NCBI RefSeq assembly: GCF_000170895.1
Contig: NZ_ABCS01000030.1
Span: 1-64,000, forward strand
DNA length: 64,000 nucleotides
Direction of reading: 5' to 3'
Source: Plesiocystis pacifica SIR-1
GTDB lineage: Bacteria > Myxococcota_A > Polyangia > Nannocystales > Nannocystaceae
A program made the translations under genes and the position numbers. The notes beneath the pieces were generated by a model that worked only from the letters and a program-made list of their open reading frames with translations, searched no databases and had not been told where the DNA came from. Below are positions 35,795-43,873 of this stretch, piece by piece. Positions within the stretch are counted from its first letter, which is position 1. Every line of letters starts with the position of its first letter.

Positions 35795-37480
35795 CTAGCG
35801 CTGCCGTGGCCCCGGCTTCCCGAACAGCTCCGGGCGATCGAGGGCCAGGTGCGCGATCGCTTCGCCGACCGTGGTCGCGCGCCGCGGGGGCTCGAGGGCG
35901 GCGACGGCCTCGGCCAGCTCGGGGGTGATCGGGTGCACGCGCCACGGGGCGTCGGGGCGGGCGCTGGCCGGGTCCCCGTGGCGCGGGAGCTCGTAGTCGA
36001 CGGCCTCGATCGCCGCGCTCATGGTCGAGAAGCGGGCCAGGGTGCGGTCGTCGAGCCAGACCTCCGCGCCGCCGCGCTTGCCCCGGGGTCGCAGCTCGAA
36101 GCGGCGCAGGCCTCCGTCGCGGCCGTGAAAGTGCAGCAGCATCCCGTGCACGCCCAGGGACAGCCACGCGTTCGCGGAGATCGCCGCGGCCTCGCGGCTG
36201 TGGGCGAGGGTCAGCGGGTCGAAGGCCTGGAGCCGGCGGCTCAGCTCCGCGAGGGTCAAGGGCGCCTCGTCGCGGTCGTCGTCGATGGGGATCATCGGCG
36301 CGCCTTCGTTGGTCTCGGCGTCTGCGGCCTCGTCCTCCCGGGCTTCGCGGACCTTGCTCGGCCCGGCCTCGAGGGTCGCCGTGGTCACCAGGTCGAGGTC
36401 CGAGAGGTCGACGAAGTCGAGCACCAGGCAGGTCTCGGCGTCGGGGCTCAGGCGCATGCCTCGGCCGACGCACTGCAGGTAGAGGGCCTCCGAGCGCGTC
36501 GGTCGGACCATGGCGATGGCGCTCACGCCCGGGTCGTCGAAGCCCTCGGTCAACACGCCGACGTTGGTCAGGACCCGAAAATCCCCGGCGCGGAAGCGGC
36601 TCAGGGCCCGCTCGCGGGCGGGCTTGGGCATCTCGCCGTGGACGATCGCCGCGCGCACGCCCAGGCGGTTGAGGGCGGCGCTGAGGTGCTCGGCGTGGCG
36701 AACCCCGACACAAAAGGCGATCGTCCGGCGATCGCGGCACAGCTCCATGATGCTGCGGGCGACGAGCTGGTTGCGGGCCTCGACGTTGACCGCCTCTTCG
36801 AGGGCTTCGGGGTCAAAGTCGCCGGCGTCGAGCTCGGCGCCGAACGAGGTCCCGCCGAGCACCGGCACGTCCTCCAGGCTGACCTTCGTCTCGATGCGCA
36901 GCCCCTCGAGCGGTCGCAGGTAGCCCGCCGCGATCATGTCGCTCAGGCTGCGCTCGGTGACGATCTCCTGGAACACCTCGCCCAGGGCCCGACCGTCGGC
37001 GCGCCGGGTCGTCGCCGTGAACCCGACCAGGGTCCCCGGCCAGCGCTCGCCAAACACTCCGATGCGCGCGAGCACCTCGCGGTTGGACTCGGCGACGGCG
37101 TGGTGGCACTCGTCGTAGATCACCAGGCCGATCTGGCGGCCGGCGAGCACCCGGCCGATGCGCTCGGCGTGCAGCGAGCGGATCGACGCGACGATGACCT
37201 TCGCGCTCGAGCTGGCCCGCTGCTCGCCGCGCTCGATCTCCACCCGCCGTTCGTCGCCGTGGCGGCGCAGGGCCGCCTCGATCTTGGCCTTGGCCTGGGT
37301 CAGCAGCTCGTCGCGGTGGGCGAGGACCAGGACCTCGCGCCGGGCCAGGCGGATCAGCTCCGAGAAGATCACCGTCTTGCCCGCGCCCGTCGGCAGGGCC
37401 ACGAGCATGCGCCGCAGGCCTCGCTTGCGGCCCTCGATGACCGCGCGCACGGCCTCGACCTGGTAGTCGCGGAGCTTCAT
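35795..37480 (-). CDS. SF2 DEAD/DEAH-type helicase (SSL2-like)
   Basis: 561 residues from ATG 37480. The motifs are LPTGAGKT (Walker A), DECHH (DExH box), FTATTRR (motif III position), RVLTNVGVLTEGFD (motif V) and QCVGRGMR (motif VI). The C-terminal 150 residues are unrelated to helicase motifs and may be a family-specific domain. The layout is that of single-chain SF2 helicases related to SSL2/XPB-type and restriction-helicase proteins; no nuclease domain is seen. The upstream beta-helix lipoprotein gene ends 16 bp before its start, so the two are probably co-transcribed. Confidence 0.88.
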   Translation of the reverse strand: MKLRDYQVEAVRAVIEGRKRGLRRMLVALPTGAGKTVIFSELIRLARREVLVLAHRDELLTQAKAKIEAALRRHGDERRVEIERGEQRASSSAKVIVASIRSLHAERIGRVLAGRQIGLVIYDECHHAVAESNREVLARIGVFGERWPGTLVGFTATTRRADGRALGEVFQEIVTERSLSDMIAAGYLRPLEGLRIETKVSLEDVPVLGGTSFGAELDAGDFDPEALEEAVNVEARNQLVARSIMELCRDRRTIAFCVGVRHAEHLSAALNRLGVRAAIVHGEMPKPARERALSRFRAGDFRVLTNVGVLTEGFDDPGVSAIAMVRPTRSEALYLQCVGRGMRLSPDAETCLVLDFVDLSDLDLVTTATLEAGPSKVREAREDEAADAETNEGAPMIPIDDDRDEAPLTLAELSRRLQAFDPLTLAHSREAAAISANAWLSLGVHGMLLHFHGRDGGLRRFELRPRGKRGGAEVWLDDRTLARFSTMSAAIEAVDYELPRHGDPASARPDAPWRVHPITPELAEAVAALEPPRRATTVGEAIAHLALDRPELFGKPGPRQR

Positions 37481-37496
37481 TCGCCGACGTGGACGG

Positions 37497-39020
37497 CTAC
37501 TCGCAGTGGTCGGCGCCTGCGAAGGTCGGATCGGTGCGCGTCTGGGCGTCGAAGTCGAGGCCGACCTCGGCGTGCAGGGCCGCCGCGGGCAGGTCCGCAC
37601 ACGCGGCGCCGTGCAGGTCGCCGGCGCCGGCGTCGACGAACCACGAACCCGGCGCGTCGTCGGCGACGTTGTCGGACAGGTCCGCCGTGGCCCCGTCGCG
37701 GGCGCGGATCATCTTGTTGGTCAGGTTGCCGTGCACGCGCAAGTTCGCGGTCACGCCCCAGCGGTACTCGATCCCGCTCGAGTAGGCCTCGGGGTGGCTG
37801 AAGTACACGCTGTTGTGGGCGACGAGGGTGTCGATCGAGCGCTCGACGATGATGCCCACGTCGTGCTCGCCCCCGCCGGGGAAGCTCGAGAAGATCATGT
37901 TGTTGGTGATCACCCCGCCGTGGACCTCGGCGACCAGGCCCAGGCCGATGCCCCGGGCGCAGTCGAGGATGTGGTTGCGGGTCAGCGTGTGGCCCGTGCC
38001 CGGGGCGCTGTCCCACATGTGGATCGCGTGCTCGGCCAGGCCGCCGGTGTAGGTCATGTTGTCGCGCAGCTCGGGGAACTTGCCGTGGGCCGGGCGCTCG
38101 ACCCCGTCGGCGTCGCAGTAGATGCCCTCGAAGGTGCTGTCGTGCACGTTCCAGTTCGTCGCCTCGTGGGTGTCGATGCCGCCGGTGTAGCAGGTCGTGT
38201 TGCCGTTTTGAGACCCGTAGCCCCACACGTTGTCGCGGCCCTCGGGGCTCATCCAAAAGCGCGAGCACGAGACCTCGACGTTGTCGATGGCGTCGCCGCC
38301 GCTGGACTTGAGGAACTGCTGCCCGCCGTCGACGAGCTCGAGCTCGTGGAGCAGCACGTCGTCGGCGTTGGCCCACAGGTGGACGAGGTGGAAGATGCTC
38401 CGGCGCAGGCCGATGCCCGCGACCGCGACCCCGGGGGCGTCGATGGTGAGCACCGCGCTCTGGCCCCCGTGGCTGCGGTAGTTGGAGTCGAGGATCACCG
38501 CCGCCGGGTCGCCGCTGACCGAGCGGATCGTGATGTTGGGGGTGGTCACGTAGACGCCGGTGTACTGGCCCTCGCCGGCCTCGTCGAAGGTGTAGACCCC
38601 GTCCTCGAGCCAGATCGTGTCGCCCTCGTTGGCGCTCGAGACCACCGAGCGCAGGGTCGTCTCGCTGCCGTCGACGATCACCTTGCCCTCGGGGCCCGGG
38701 GCGACCATGACGTCGGCCCCATCTCGGGGCGGGAGCTCGACCTCTTCGCAGGCGCTGGGCGGGGGCGGGGGCTCGCCCGTCTCCGAGCTCGTGTCGGCGG
38801 TCGAGTCCGTGCTGGTCTCGCCCGCAGTCTCCGTCTCGCCCATGCTCGTCGAGCCGTCCTCGGAGTCGGTGCTGCCGTCCTCCGAGGTGCCCGTCGTCGA
38901 GTCCGCGTCGGTCTCGCTGCCGATCTCGTCCGCGCCGTCGTCGGCGCTCGGCTCGGTGCAGGCGAAGAGGAGGCAGGCGCAAGGCAAGAGCAGCTGGGCC
39001 GGGAGGGAAAGGCAACGCAT
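37497..39020 (-). CDS. Lipoprotein with right-handed parallel beta-helix
   Basis: 507 residues from ATG 39020. Lipobox LLFAC near residue 21, then a long Ser/Thr/Asp/Glu-rich linker (about 28-85) typical of myxobacterial surface lipoproteins, then a beta-helix domain with repeated turns. Asparagine and glycine positions such as TPNITIRSVSGDP, GQSAVLTIDAPGV and RNHILDCARGIGLG fit the polysaccharide-lyase/pectin-lyase type fold, although no lyase catalytic residues are clear. It is the first gene of the minus-strand run and is divergent from the Rieske operon. Confidence 0.8.
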   Translation of the reverse strand: MRCLSLPAQLLLPCACLLFACTEPSADDGADEIGSETDADSTTGTSEDGSTDSEDGSTSMGETETAGETSTDSTADTSSETGEPPPPPSACEEVELPPRDGADVMVAPGPEGKVIVDGSETTLRSVVSSANEGDTIWLEDGVYTFDEAGEGQYTGVYVTTPNITIRSVSGDPAAVILDSNYRSHGGQSAVLTIDAPGVAVAGIGLRRSIFHLVHLWANADDVLLHELELVDGGQQFLKSSGGDAIDNVEVSCSRFWMSPEGRDNVWGYGSQNGNTTCYTGGIDTHEATNWNVHDSTFEGIYCDADGVERPAHGKFPELRDNMTYTGGLAEHAIHMWDSAPGTGHTLTRNHILDCARGIGLGLVAEVHGGVITNNMIFSSFPGGGEHDVGIIVERSIDTLVAHNSVYFSHPEAYSSGIEYRWGVTANLRVHGNLTNKMIRARDGATADLSDNVADDAPGSWFVDAGAGDLHGAACADLPAAALHAEVGLDFDAQTRTDPTFAGADHCE

Positions 39021-39106
39021 GGCGGGAGCCTAACAAGCCTGCGCGTTGTGCGGGTATTTCGAGGCGATAGGGGTTGAAATATACATTGAGCTCGAAATGT
39101 GGCACC

Positions 39107-39123
39107 ATATGCAAAGCGCATAT
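39107..39123. promoter_or_regulatory. Candidate operator: inverted repeat ATATGC-N5-GCATAT
   Basis: Perfect 6-bp arms (39107-39112 and 39118-39123) around AAAGC in an unusually AT-rich patch, 44 bp before the Rieske start. A second palindrome, ATTGCGCAAT, overlaps its end at about 39122-39131. The size fits a TetR- or MarR-type operator. No regulator gene lies in the operon. Confidence 0.5.
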
Positions 39124-39166
39124 TGCGCAATTTTGTCGGGCAAGTTTGTCGGGACAGTTACCGTCG

Positions 39167-40234
39167 ATGACCACCGGCCCCATCATCCCCGAGACGTCGT
39201 TCCACCCGCGACCCACCGGCTGGTACGCCGTCGCCACCTCGGCGGAGCTTCGGCCAGGATGTGTGCAATCGAAGGAGCTTTTTTCGCAGCGATTCGCGGT
39301 CTTTCGGAGCGAGGCCGGGGTCGCGTCGGTGCTCGGGGCGACCTGCCCTCACCTGGGCGCCGACCTGTCGCGGGGCCGCGTGTGCGGGGAGCACCTGCGC
39401 TGCCCCTTCCACGGCTTCGAGTTCGATCGCGCGGGTCGCTGCGCGGCGATCCCCTCGGAAGGTCGGCCGCCCCCGCGGGCGCAGACCCGCAGCTTGCCGG
39501 TGCGCGAGCGCGAGGGGCTGATCCTCGCGTGGTGGGACGAGCACGGGCGGGCGCCGAGCTGGGAGCCGGCGGCGCTCGAGACCCAGGGCTGGTCGACCCT
39601 CCACACCCGCCGCTTCGAGCTGCGCGCGCACCCGCTGTCGACGAGCGAGAACAGCGTCGACCTGGCTCACTTCAGCTCGGTCCACGGCTTCGAAGCGCTC
39701 GAGGTGCTCGAGCCTGCTCGCGCCGAGGGTCCCTACTTGAGCGCGCGCTACCGCTTCGTGCATCGCTTCGCGCGCCTGCCCGTGGAGAACCTGTTCCGCG
39801 TGCACCTGTGGGGCCTGGGCTACTCCCTGGTCGAGAACCTGACCCCCAGCCTCGGCTTGGCTACGCGGCTGTGGGTGCTGGCCACGCCCACGCGGCCGGG
39901 GCACATGGAGCTGCGGGTCGGGACCTCGACGCGCACGCGCCTGGCCGTCGTCGAGGGCGGCGAGCAGTCGCCGTGGTCTCCGGCGATCCGCGGGCGCTCG
40001 CTGGGTCGGGCGACGACGGAGCTGATCGCACGCTTCGCCCTGCGGACCCTCGCGGCCGACGTCAGCGCAGACTTCGACATCTGGTCGCACCGCACCCACG
40101 TCGAGCGCCCGGCCCTGGCCAAGGGCGACGGGGCCATCGCGCTCTACCGCCGCTGGGCCCGACAGTTCGACGTGTCTCCCGAGCCCCCCGCGAACCCTGG
40201 CCCGACCCTCCACACCTTGCGAGCCAGAGCATGA
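39167..40234 (+). CDS. Rieske non-haem iron oxygenase
   Basis: 355 residues. The N-terminal Rieske domain has C60-x-H62 and C79-x2-H82 (CPHLGADL, CPFHGFEF) for the 2Fe-2S cluster. The C-terminal domain has bridging D165 and metal ligands H168 and H173 (ENSVDLAHFSSVHGF), with a C-terminal acidic ligand not assigned. The N-terminus (RPTGWYAVATSAEL) is typical of the KshA/cholesterol-desaturase-like branch. ATG 39167 is preferred over upstream starts because it begins directly at the conserved region. It overlaps the next gene by 4 bp (ATGA). With a CYP51-like P450 in the operon, a steroid or sterol substrate is the best guess (inference). No reductase gene is adjacent. Confidence 0.9.
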   Translation: MTTGPIIPETSFHPRPTGWYAVATSAELRPGCVQSKELFSQRFAVFRSEAGVASVLGATCPHLGADLSRGRVCGEHLRCPFHGFEFDRAGRCAAIPSEGRPPPRAQTRSLPVREREGLILAWWDEHGRAPSWEPAALETQGWSTLHTRRFELRAHPLSTSENSVDLAHFSSVHGFEALEVLEPARAEGPYLSARYRFVHRFARLPVENLFRVHLWGLGYSLVENLTPSLGLATRLWVLATPTRPGHMELRVGTSTRTRLAVVEGGEQSPWSPAIRGRSLGRATTELIARFALRTLAADVSADFDIWSHRTHVERPALAKGDGAIALYRRWARQFDVSPEPPANPGPTLHTLRARA

Positions 40235-41028
40235 CCATCACTCCGAGCTGGTACTTCATCGGTCTGGCCCGCGACGCGCGAGTCGGGGCGGCGCCTCGGC
40301 AGAGCGTCGTGGCCGATCGCCTGTTGACGCTGCGGCGCGGGCAAGACGGCGAGGCTCGGGCCGAGCTCGCCGGCGTGTCCCTGCCCGTGTGCGAGTACGG
40401 CCCCACCTTGCTCGCGTGGCTGGGCGGGGGCGAGCCGCGCTTTTCGGTGCCGAGCTTCAGCTGCGCGGGCTGGCTGCCGATGCGCTGGTTCCACGTCGAC
40501 CTGCACACGCGCCCGGAGCTGGTCATGCGCGACCTCGCCGACATCGAGCACTTCGAGACCGTGCACGGCTACGCGCAGATCGAGGTCGAGCAAGCGCTGG
40601 CCTACGAGGGCTCGGCGTGCACGATGAAGATGGCCTTTGGCTGGGACGTGGGCTTCGCCGGGCTGTACATCCCCTCGCGCCTGCGCAGCCGCGTCGACGG
40701 CCTCGGCGTGCAGCGGACCGAGGTCGAGTCCCTCGGCGGCCGCCTGACCAGCCGCCACCTCGTCATGCCCACGCCGCGCCTGGGCGGGGTGACGCGGGTG
40801 CACGCGGGCTACAGCGTCCGGCTCACGGACGAGGGCCCGCTCGCGCGCGCCGAGGCCGAGGTGCTGCTGCGCTACCTCGGCCGCTCCTACCGCCGCGATC
40901 TCGAGCGCGACGCCCAGCTGTGGCGGGGCGAGAGCAGCCACCGGCCCACGCGGCGGCAGGCCATGGACGACTACCAGCGCTGGGTCGACTCGCTCGGCCA
41001 GGCTTCGGCCCAGGCGAGGGCTTCGTGA
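40231..41028 (+). CDS. Rieske-oxygenase paralogue lacking the Rieske cluster
   Basis: 265 residues. The N-terminus (SWYFIGLARDARVGAAPR) and the segment LPVCEYGPTLLAWLG match the parts of a Rieske oxygenase just before and just after the 2Fe-2S region, but the intervening stretch with its CxH and CxxH motifs is absent. The catalytic-domain metal site is kept: D104, H107 and H112 in LADIEHFETVHGY. The protein therefore cannot receive electrons by its own cluster; it may pair with the upstream Rieske protein as a second subunit or have lost redox chemistry. Start ATG 40231 overlaps the previous stop (ATGA), and its stop overlaps the next GTG (GTGA). Confidence 0.82.
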   Translation: MTITPSWYFIGLARDARVGAAPRQSVVADRLLTLRRGQDGEARAELAGVSLPVCEYGPTLLAWLGGGEPRFSVPSFSCAGWLPMRWFHVDLHTRPELVMRDLADIEHFETVHGYAQIEVEQALAYEGSACTMKMAFGWDVGFAGLYIPSRLRSRVDGLGVQRTEVESLGGRLTSRHLVMPTPRLGGVTRVHAGYSVRLTDEGPLARAEAEVLLRYLGRSYRRDLERDAQLWRGESSHRPTRRQAMDDYQRWVDSLGQASAQARAS

Positions 41029-42902
41029 CGACGGTCCGCAGCGAGCTGCCCATCGAGCTCGGCCTCGACGAAGCCTGGGCGCTGTTGACCGACTTTCGCG
41101 GGTGGTCGAGCTGGAACCCCTTCGTGGTCGGCGTGTCCGGGGCTCCCCGCCCCTCGCCGGGGGCTCGGGTGCACCTCGACATTCGCTGGGCCGACGGCTC
41201 GGGCACGCGGGCCGTCGACGAGATCACCGAGGTCGTCGAGCGGGGCACGCGACGCAGCTTCCGGTGGTCTTACCGGGGCGGTCTGCAGCGCGCCGGGTTG
41301 CTCCGGGTCGAGCGCGTCCTCGTGCTCGAGCAGACGGGTGCAGGCCGCTGCCGCTACCTGTCCGAAGAGCGCTTTTTCGGCCCCCTCGCGCCGGTCGTGC
41401 CGCTGGCCAAGATCCGCGAGAGCTCCGACCGCATGGCGGCAGCGTTCGCGGGGGCTTGCGCGCGTCAGGCCGAGCAGACCGAGCCTGTCGGTGAGGCGCC
41501 CTCCGGCTGCCCCTTCTCGGGCGCGTCGACGTCGAGCGGGCCTCGCTTTGGCGCCGAGCCGCCCATGGTCTCCGGCGCCTTGCCGCTCCTGGGGCACATG
41601 GCCGAGTTTCGCAGCCAGCACCGCGCCCTGTTCGAGCGCGGCCAACGAGAGCACGGGCCGGTGTTCGCCGTGGCCCTCGGCCCGTGGCGCTGCGCGGTCG
41701 TCTCGGGGCCCGAGGCCAACGCCGTGTTCTACGGCCGCACCGATCACGAGCTATTGACCGAGGGCCCCTACGCCTACCTGCGCAAGATGTTTGGGCGCGT
41801 GGGCCTGACCCAGACGCCCAAGGACTACGTGGCCGAGCGCCACATCCTGCGCGCGCCCTTCAAGGCTCGGCTCATGGAGGGCAACCTCGGCGTCATCGAC
41901 GAGGTCGTGCTCCGGTTCATCGACGGCCTCGACGACGCGGGCGAGTTCGACCTGGTCCCGACCGTCGAGGGGCTGCTCCAGGAGATCTCAGCGCGCGTGC
42001 TCATGGGCGAGGACTTCCACGCCCGCATGGACGCCGAGTTTTGGGCGCTCTACGGGGACCTGGCCGCGGGCCTCGACCAGGCGCTGCCGCCGTGGTTGCC
42101 CCTGCCTCGCTTCATCCGCCGGGACATCGCCCGGGCGCGGCTGCATCGCAAGCTCGGCGCGCTCATCGAGGAGCGGCGGGAGCTGTCCCGCCAAGGTCGG
42201 CAGCCCGAGGACCTGCTCCAAGCTCTCGTCGACGCGCGCTTGGAAGACGGCAGCGTCCTGCCCGTCGAGCGGGTCGTCGACTACGTCCTCGCCCTCGTGT
42301 TCGCGGGCTTCGAGACGACCACCGGGCACGCGGCTTGGGGGGTGATCTTGCTGCTGCAGCATCGGGTCCACCTCGAGCGCATCCGCGGACAGGTCGACGT
42401 TGCCCTCGAGGGGGTCGAGCGCATCGATCGCAAGGCGCTCGCGACCCTCGCTCCCGTCCGCGATGCCCTCCGCGAGACCGAGCGGATCATGCCTGTTGCC
42501 GACCGCCATGTTCGTCAGGCCGACGCTCCCGTCGAGATCGGCGGCTACACGATTCCCGCTGGTTGGCTGCTCATGTCTGGCGTCGCCCTGACCCATCGCA
42601 TGCCCGAGCTCTACGCGGAGCCCGAGGTCTACGACCCGCAGCGCTTTGAGCGGGGCGAAGGGAAGGGCAAGTTCACGCTCGTGGGCTTTGGTGGGGGGAG
42701 CCACCGCTGCACGGGGGTGACCTTGGCCTACAACGAGATGACGATCTTGCTCGCTCGCTTGGTTCAGCGTCTCGAGCTCGAGCTGGTCGCGCCGAAGGTT
42801 CCGGAGATCGCTGACACCATGGGGGTGCTTGGGCCGGAGCCGACGCGGGTTGGGTATCGGCGGAGGGTTTCGTCTGGGTTTGGTGAGGGGGGTCGGCTCT
42901 GA
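41025..42902 (+). CDS. SRPBCC domain fused to a CYP51-like cytochrome P450
   Basis: 625 residues from GTG 41025. Residues 1-150 form an SRPBCC/polyketide-cyclase-type lipid-binding domain (LGLDEAWALLTDFRGWSSW at its start). A Ser/Pro/Gly-rich linker (about 150-185) leads to a full P450 (about 185-625): PLLGHMAEF at its start, I-helix FAGFETTTGHAAWG near 427, ExxR (ETER) near 484 and the haem loop FGGGSHRCTG with Cys near 562. The N-terminal and I-helix sequence is of CYP51 type (sterol 14-alpha-demethylase). The fusion is continuous with no stop or frame change. It closes the three-gene operon; palindromic element D begins 8 bp after the stop. Confidence 0.88.
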   Translation: MTTVRSELPIELGLDEAWALLTDFRGWSSWNPFVVGVSGAPRPSPGARVHLDIRWADGSGTRAVDEITEVVERGTRRSFRWSYRGGLQRAGLLRVERVLVLEQTGAGRCRYLSEERFFGPLAPVVPLAKIRESSDRMAAAFAGACARQAEQTEPVGEAPSGCPFSGASTSSGPRFGAEPPMVSGALPLLGHMAEFRSQHRALFERGQREHGPVFAVALGPWRCAVVSGPEANAVFYGRTDHELLTEGPYAYLRKMFGRVGLTQTPKDYVAERHILRAPFKARLMEGNLGVIDEVVLRFIDGLDDAGEFDLVPTVEGLLQEISARVLMGEDFHARMDAEFWALYGDLAAGLDQALPPWLPLPRFIRRDIARARLHRKLGALIEERRELSRQGRQPEDLLQALVDARLEDGSVLPVERVVDYVLALVFAGFETTTGHAAWGVILLLQHRVHLERIRGQVDVALEGVERIDRKALATLAPVRDALRETERIMPVADRHVRQADAPVEIGGYTIPAGWLLMSGVALTHRMPELYAEPEVYDPQRFERGEGKGKFTLVGFGGGSHRCTGVTLAYNEMTILLARLVQRLELELVAPKVPEIADTMGVLGPEPTRVGYRRRVSSGFGEGGRL

Positions 42903-42909
42903 TGGAGAG

Positions 42910-43069
42910 CGGGCACGGGTCAAGGGGGTCGAATCCCCCGCTGTCGCCTGACGGCATGGGCTGTTTTGGTCTCCGTCGTCGCGGGTTGATGCGGGGGCTC
43001 AGGTTTCCCTGACCGCTTTGGCGGCTCCTTGCGCTGGGGGATCCGACCCCCTTGCCCCTTTTGTGCCCG
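42910..43069. repeat. Palindromic element, copy D (complete, reverse orientation)
   Basis: The same element as copies B and C in the opposite orientation, 160 nt. The outer stem is CGGGCAC (42910-42916) with GTGCCCG (43063-43069), the four-base bulge TTTT (AAAA on the equivalent strand) lies at 43059-43062, and the inner arms are 42917-42939 and 43036-43058. Relative to copy B, four pairs have changed on both sides (two G-C to A-T, one A-T to G-C and one T-A to C-G). The loop again starts AGCGCAAGGAGCCG-like and ends TCAGGCGACAGC on the equivalent strand. It begins 8 bp after the P450 stop. Confidence 0.88.
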
Positions 43070-43169
43070 TCATGGTGGGGGGATCGGTGGCTCCGACTCG
43101 AGAGACCGCCGAACGCCTCGAAGCAGGTTTCCAAACTGCACCTCGTCCGGAGCGAACACGGACGGGACT

Positions 43170-43316
43170 CTATTGTCCGGTATCAGAGTCGCCTCCGTAG
43201 CACGCGCATCCCGGACTCGTGTTGCAGTTGTTGTTGACGGGGATGCACGAGTCGCCACAAGGTTTGGAGTCGGAGAGGCTGGTCTTCTGATGGAGAGAGT
43301 GCCGGCCATCACCACT
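43170..43316 (-). pseudogene. Cys-rich gene remnant lacking a start
   Basis: A 48-codon frame ending at TAG 43170. It has the pattern KPCGDSCIP, then NCNTSPGCAC, as in small cysteine-rich bacterial proteins of the CGxxCI...C...PGCAC type. No ATG, GTG or TTG precedes the motif in frame; instead it follows directly in frame after the UGA of the toxin remnant (43317-43484). The likely explanation is the 3' end of a lost gene. Confidence 0.6.
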
Positions 43317-43484
43317 TCAATCCTGCTGACCGGCGAAGGGAAGTGTCGCAGCATGTTCGGCCGCAGTGGTGAGGGTCTGGGCCCAACGACGCGCTGCGCC
43401 AGGTTTGTCCCTGGCGATGTAGTCAGCGATCTCTTGGAGGTCCCGGATCGCATCCGGAGACCAGCTCAGTGCGCGCTTCGCCAC
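43317..43484 (-). pseudogene. Truncated RelE/ParE-type toxin
   Basis: A 55-residue frame from GTG 43484 to UGA 43317. ALSWSPDAIRDLQEIADYIA and AARRWAQTL match the N-terminal helices of RelE/ParE toxins, which are normally about 95 residues long with two further C-terminal strands carrying the catalytic or gyrase-binding residues. These are missing, so the toxin is probably dead. The start codon shares a base with the antitoxin stop (TAGTG), the usual arrangement for such pairs. Confidence 0.72.
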
Positions 43485-43657
43485 TACTGTTTTGGCTCAG
43501 GGTAGCGCGCGTCGATCATCGTCAGTACGTCGGCGTGTGGGACACCCTCGCCAGCATCGAGCCGCGCGAGGCTGCGCTCGACTTTGGCCACGATGCGCTG
43601 CCGCTCGGTCTCACCGTCGGTGGGCGGGGGGGGCTTCGTGGCGCGCGCCTCAGGCAT
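43484..43657 (-). CDS. Small antitoxin-like protein
   Basis: 57 residues from ATG 43657. The helical, charged sequence with RSLARLDAGEGVPHADVLT near its C-terminus has the form of ParD/addiction-module antitoxins (GxxxPHxxV pattern). It is followed at once by a truncated RelE/ParE frame. The Shine-Dalgarno match is weak. As the toxin looks dead, this may be a relic. Confidence 0.65.
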   Translation of the reverse strand: MPEARATKPPPPTDGETERQRIVAKVERSLARLDAGEGVPHADVLTMIDARYPEPKQ

Positions 43658-43731
43658 CAATCGATCGTAGCCGTGGATCTGCCTGGGGTCCAATGACGGT
43701 CGGGCCACCTGACCCCCCAACCAAAGAAAAA

Positions 43732-43825
43732 CGGAAATGCACAGGAATCGAACCTGCCCAGGACGCTCACGCGCCCCACACCGGTTTTGAAGACCGGGGG
43801 CCGCACCAGCTGGCCGTGCACTTCC
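43732..43825 (-). tRNA. selC: tRNA-Sec (anticodon UCA)
   Basis: The sequence folds as a selenocysteine tRNA. The acceptor stem has 8 base pairs (GGAAGTGC with GCATTTCC), the anticodon loop is CTTCAAA with anticodon TCA, the D-stem is GGCC/GGCC, there is a long variable arm (GTGGGGCGCGTGAGCGTCCT region), and the T-arm is GCAGGTTCGATTCCTGT. The discriminator base is G, and CCA is not encoded. The tRNA is on the minus strand, 48 bp from the stop of the minus-strand lipoprotein gene (43874). It implies a selenoprotein system elsewhere in the genome. The 3' side carries the toxin and Cys-rich remnants and element D. Confidence 0.96.
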
Positions 43826-43873
43826 ACGAAGGCCCGATGACTTGCTGCCGCCGGGCCGAGCGAGGGGGAGGGC

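Noticed and set aside
39098..39113. A sigma-54 promoter (TGGCAC followed by TGCA)
   Set aside because: The GG and GC elements are 8 nt apart, not the 10 required.
42917..42940. A tRNA T-arm (GGGGGTCGAATCCCCC-like) suggesting a tRNA fragment
   Set aside because: The match is the inner stem of element copy D; loop length and flanks do not fit a tRNA.
43294..43319. A bacterial SECIS after the UGA at 43317
   Set aside because: There is a small hairpin, but its loop has no GU and the frame after it is a start-less Cys-rich remnant; decay is simpler.
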